Source of the DNA: Dysgonomonas hofstadii
GTDB lineage: Bacteria; Bacteroidota; Bacteroidia; Bacteroidales; Dysgonomonadaceae
Direction: 5' to 3'
Assembly: GCF_014196915.1 (NCBI RefSeq)
Contig: NZ_JACIEP010000003.1
Location: forward strand, 62,001 to 126,000
Length of the DNA: 64,000 bases
Shown: positions 61,505-64,000 of the stretch, piece by piece
How positions within the stretch are numbered: position 1 is the stretch's first letter
How the letters are laid out: each line of letters opens with the position of its first letter
Program-made: the position numbers and the translations under genes
Notes under the pieces: model-generated
The model's input: the letters and a program-made list of their open reading frames with translations, nothing else
Told to the model about the DNA's origin: nothing
Databases searched by the model: none

Positions 61505-63208
61505 TTATTCATTTCCTAATAAAATATTCGTTACACACGTCCCGGCAGGAACCATCGGATATACCATCCCTTTGGCTTCTACCTGTACATCGAGCAGGTA
61601 AGAACCTTTATGGGCAATCATTTCTTCGATGGCTTTGTCCAGATCGGCACGGTCTTCCACTTTCTTACCAGGAATATCATATGCTTCTGCTATTTTTACA
61701 AAATCCGGATTATGCATTACTGTGTTGGAATAGCGTTCATCAAAGAATAATTCCTGCCATTGGCGAACCATACCTAAGAAGTGATTATTCAATAATATGA
61801 TCTTCACATCTATCCCATACTGCATGATTGTTCCCAGTTCCTGTATCGTCATTTGTATTCCGCCATCGCCAACGAACAGACATACAGTTCGATCCGGGGT
61901 TCCGTATTTTGCGCCGATCGCAGCAGGCAGGCCGAATCCCATTGTTCCCAATCCGCCGGAAGTAACCACACTGCGGCTTTGAGAGTATTTGAAATAGCGT
62001 AGTGCCATCATCTGGTGTTGCCCGACGTCGGTAACCAGTACAGCCTTGTTTCCGGTGGCTTCCGATACTTTATTGATCACTTCGCCCATCTTTAGCTGCC
62101 CCGATTCCGGATATAGTTCTTCTTTGATTACAACATTGTATTCCCTGTCATAGCAAACTTTAAATTCATCCAGCCATTCAGTGTATGATTTTCTATCTAA
62201 AAGCTCTGTAACTAAAGGCAATGTTTCTTTTACATCTCCTAGTACACAGGCTGTTACAGGTACATTTTTATTTATCTCGGCCTTATCGATATCGAAATGT
62301 ATAATCTTTGCCTGTTTGGCATATGTATTCAGATCGCCTGTAACACGGTCATCAAAACGCATGCCTATGGCTATAAGCACATCACATTCGTTAGTTTTTT
62401 GATTTGGGGCTATATTCCCATGCATGCCAAGCATACCTACATGTTGAGGATGATCTGATGGCATAACAGATAGACCCAGGACTGTAGAGGCCACAGGTAT
62501 ACCCGATTTTTCGGCAAAAGCAAGGAATTCTTTTTCAGCGTTCCCCAAGATTACACCTTGTCCGACAAGTACTAATGGTTTTTTTGCCGTATTTATAATT
62601 TGTGCCGCTGTTTCTATCTCCTGTTGCTTTACCTCGGGTTTTGGTTGATAACTGCGTATAAATGTTGCTTTTTCGTATTTGAAGTTTTCGAGTAACCCGA
62701 ATTGTGCATCTTTGGTGATATCCAGGATAACAGGTCCGGGACGTCCCGTGGATGCTATATAAAATGCCCGTGATACTGCCCATGCAATATCTTCGGGGCG
62801 GCGTATCTGGTAGGCCCATTTGGTAACAGGTTGCATAATACCTACTACATCGGCTTCCTGGAATGCATCGCTTCCTAACAGAGAGGATACTACTTGTCCT
62901 GAAATAACAACAATAGGAGTACTGTCAAGCATGGCATCGGCAACACCTGTTACAGCATTAGTCGCTCCCGGCCCTGAGGTAACGAGGGCTACACCAACCT
63001 TTCCCGATGTGCGTGCGTATCCTTGTGCTGCGTGGGTAGCACCCTGTTCGTGACGTACAAGGATATGGTTTATTCTGTCCCGATAGTCATACAGACAATC
63101 GAATACGGGCATTATAGCTCCGCCCGGATATCCGAAGATAGTATCTGCTCCTTCGTTCAGTAACGATCGCATAAGAGCTTCACTTCCTGTTATTTTACTA
63201 TTGTTCAT
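61505..63208 (-). CDS. ilvB: Acetolactate synthase, large catalytic subunit
   Basis: The 567-residue TPP enzyme has the catalytic Glu in VRHEQGATHAAQGYA (Glu55), the FAD-binding middle domain, and the TPP/Mg motif VGDGGIQMTIQELGTI through LLNNHFLGMVRQWQ. It condenses two pyruvates, or pyruvate and 2-oxobutyrate. With IlvN downstream it forms the holoenzyme. The gene follows a DUF2628-like gene by 24 nt, which may place the operon promoter further upstream. ilvD is not in the window. Confidence 0.95.
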   Translation of the reverse strand: MNNSKITGSEALMRSLLNEGADTIFGYPGGAIMPVFDCLYDYRDRINHILVRHEQGATHAAQGYARTSGKVGVALVTSGPGATNAVTGVADAMLDSTPIVVISGQVVSSLLGSDAFQEADVVGIMQPVTKWAYQIRRPEDIAWAVSRAFYIASTGRPGPVILDITKDAQFGLLENFKYEKATFIRSYQPKPEVKQQEIETAAQIINTAKKPLVLVGQGVILGNAEKEFLAFAEKSGIPVASTVLGLSVMPSDHPQHVGMLGMHGNIAPNQKTNECDVLIAIGMRFDDRVTGDLNTYAKQAKIIHFDIDKAEINKNVPVTACVLGDVKETLPLVTELLDRKSYTEWLDEFKVCYDREYNVVIKEELYPESGQLKMGEVINKVSEATGNKAVLVTDVGQHQMMALRYFKYSQSRSVVTSGGLGTMGFGLPAAIGAKYGTPDRTVCLFVGDGGIQMTIQELGTIMQYGIDVKIILLNNHFLGMVRQWQELFFDERYSNTVMHNPDFVKIAEAYDIPGKKVEDRADLDKAIEEMIAHKGSYLLDVQVEAKGMVYPMVPAGTCVTNILLGNE

Positions 63209-63232
63209 AATTATATTATATATGCTATTTTG

Positions 63233-63754
63233 TTAATAATAAAGATTCTCAATATAGTTGATCAGAAATACTAAACCAATAAGGATAAGGACAATGACTG
63301 CCAATACTATAGCTGGTCCTGTAAATGAAACGCCACCTTCGTATTCGAGGTAATCCAGCTGGTCTTTTGTATTGTTATAGGATTCTTTAGCACGCCTGAC
63401 TGTGCGCTCAGCTTTTTTCATATAGAAAATGTTGGCATAACAGCCTGCAAATATTACCCCTAAAAGAATAGTCCATACATAAGGGTAGAAGCCCATAACG
63501 ATCATAATAAAATTGTTGAGCAAACCTATGGCAAGAACGAAGACAACCAATTCTGCATACATTTTACGATATGGCAACCAAAAGATACTAAGCAGGAAAG
63601 CATATGGATTGAAGATGATCGACTCTCCCGACAGCATCCTTTTATATATCTTTTCGTAATAGGTGGCATCTTTCCCGAAAAAGGTCTTATAGTATAGACT
63701 TTCGTCAAAGATATCGTCTAATTCTGCTTCTTTGTTTTGATTGTCGTATTTCAT
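63233..63754 (-). CDS. DUF2628-like membrane protein
   Basis: The 173-residue protein has an acidic N-terminus, then SGESIIFNPYAFLLSIFWLPYRKMYAE (about 48-74), the DUF2628 hallmark, then two hydrophobic helices (74-110), a charged stretch with KKAERTVRRAKESYNNTKDQ and a last helix (148-168). Function is unknown. It precedes ilvB by 24 nt on the same strand. A second gene of the same type follows at the window edge. Confidence 0.7.
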   Translation of the reverse strand: MKYDNQNKEAELDDIFDESLYYKTFFGKDATYYEKIYKRMLSGESIIFNPYAFLLSIFWLPYRKMYAELVVFVLAIGLLNNFIMIVMGFYPYVWTILLGVIFAGCYANIFYMKKAERTVRRAKESYNNTKDQLDYLEYEGGVSFTGPAIVLAVIVLILIGLVFLINYIENLYY

Positions 63755-63760
63755 TTGATA

Positions 63761-64000
63761 TTACATTGCCGGATCACTCATTATAAATGATACAAATATT
63801 ATGAAAGCTATTAGAAATAAAACCGGAATAAAAACTATTAATAAAGAATCAAAAATATTTGTTCCGCCTTTTTCTCTTATATAAGTGAATTTATCTCCCA
63901 ATCTTTCATATTCATTTGCCTTTTTAATCACTTTGATTGCTTTTTTTATATATAAGTAATTTCCAATAAGTCCTAAAATAAGAGAAAATACAATATATAA
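63761..64000 (-). CDS. DUF2628-like membrane protein, C-terminal part (cut by window edge)
   Basis: On the minus strand an open frame enters from the right edge and stops at 63763-63761. The visible 79 residues end with IFDSLLIVFIPVLFLIAF and then IIFVSFIMSDPAM. Its layout of helix, basic helix (YIKKAIKVIKKANEYERLGD) and last hydrophobic helix is the same as in the previous gene, so the two look like tandem paralogues. The start is outside the window. Confidence 0.65.
   Translation of the reverse strand, partial: LYIVFSLILGLIGNYLYIKKAIKVIKKANEYERLGDKFTYIREKGGTNIFDSLLIVFIPVLFLIAFIIFVSFIMSDPAM

Overview
The window comes from a Bacteroidota chromosome, most likely a Bacteroidales member of the Dysgonomonas/Bacteroides type (inferred, not proven). 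The reasons are a short primary sigma factor without region 1.1, ECF sigma/FecR pairs with STN proteins, promoters of the TTTG-N19-TAnnTTTG type, hisH/hisA/hisF/hisIE gene architecture, a fused gamma-alpha 2-oxoacid:acceptor oxidoreductase subunit, and Bacteroidota-style tyrosine recombinases.

Backbone, left part (1-16.2 kb). After the 3' end of an outer-membrane beta-barrel gene come an OmpA/TPR lipoprotein and a GlpE-like rhodanese. Next are a MetA-family homoserine acyltransferase, whose residue 111 predicts acetyl-CoA use, and a U32 protein. A long + strand gene train (5.66-13.2 kb) follows: VanZ-like, TlpA-like, hisH, hisA, hisF, hisIE, an FtsE-like ATPase and a GNAT. Within it the four his genes alternate with unrelated membrane or secreted genes. 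korA and korB follow, then tRNA-Gly(GCC) and tRNA-Leu(GAG) behind a textbook promoter. An AT-rich accessory gene sits directly after the tRNA-Leu.

Backbone, middle (17.7-43.4 kb). A MarR-controlled tripartite efflux operon (marR-tolC-emrA-emrB) has a perfect palindromic operator. Then come Spy-like, a tyrosine-phosphatase lipoprotein, the primary sigma factor, HtrA/DegP, a GT39-like glycosyltransferase, a sodium:solute symporter, a coiled-coil lipoprotein, RsmI, a DUF2400 protein, a P-loop NTPase, an Ig-like lipoprotein, a HipA-like kinase/DUF3037 pair and an AraC regulator. An ECF sigma/FecR locus follows, whose STN partner lacks a TonB receptor barrel; the 3' scrap of a serpin gene lies just behind it. 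Hsp20 (with an unusual promoter region) and a lipoprotein close this part.

Accessory island (about 43.4-58.9 kb). This AT-rich block lies between the lipoprotein gene and the ilvC terminator. It holds (a) a HEPN-like protein plus an ORC/Cdc6-like AAA ATPase with a C-terminal helix-hairpin-helix, (b) three related tyrosine recombinase genes, one truncated and lacking catalytic residues, and (c) a + strand cassette. The cassette encodes a predicted PD-(D/E)XK nuclease, a middle component and a Rad50-like ATPase (an ABC-three-component conflict system), followed by a DUF4365 nuclease-like protein and a DUF2971 protein. This is the best candidate for an undescribed system: two separate putative anti-phage modules in a recombinase-punctuated island.

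Right end (58.9-64 kb). A branched-chain amino-acid operon on the - strand runs ilvB, ilvN, an acyl-ACP thioesterase and ilvC, preceded by two DUF2628-like membrane proteins, the outermost cut by the window edge.
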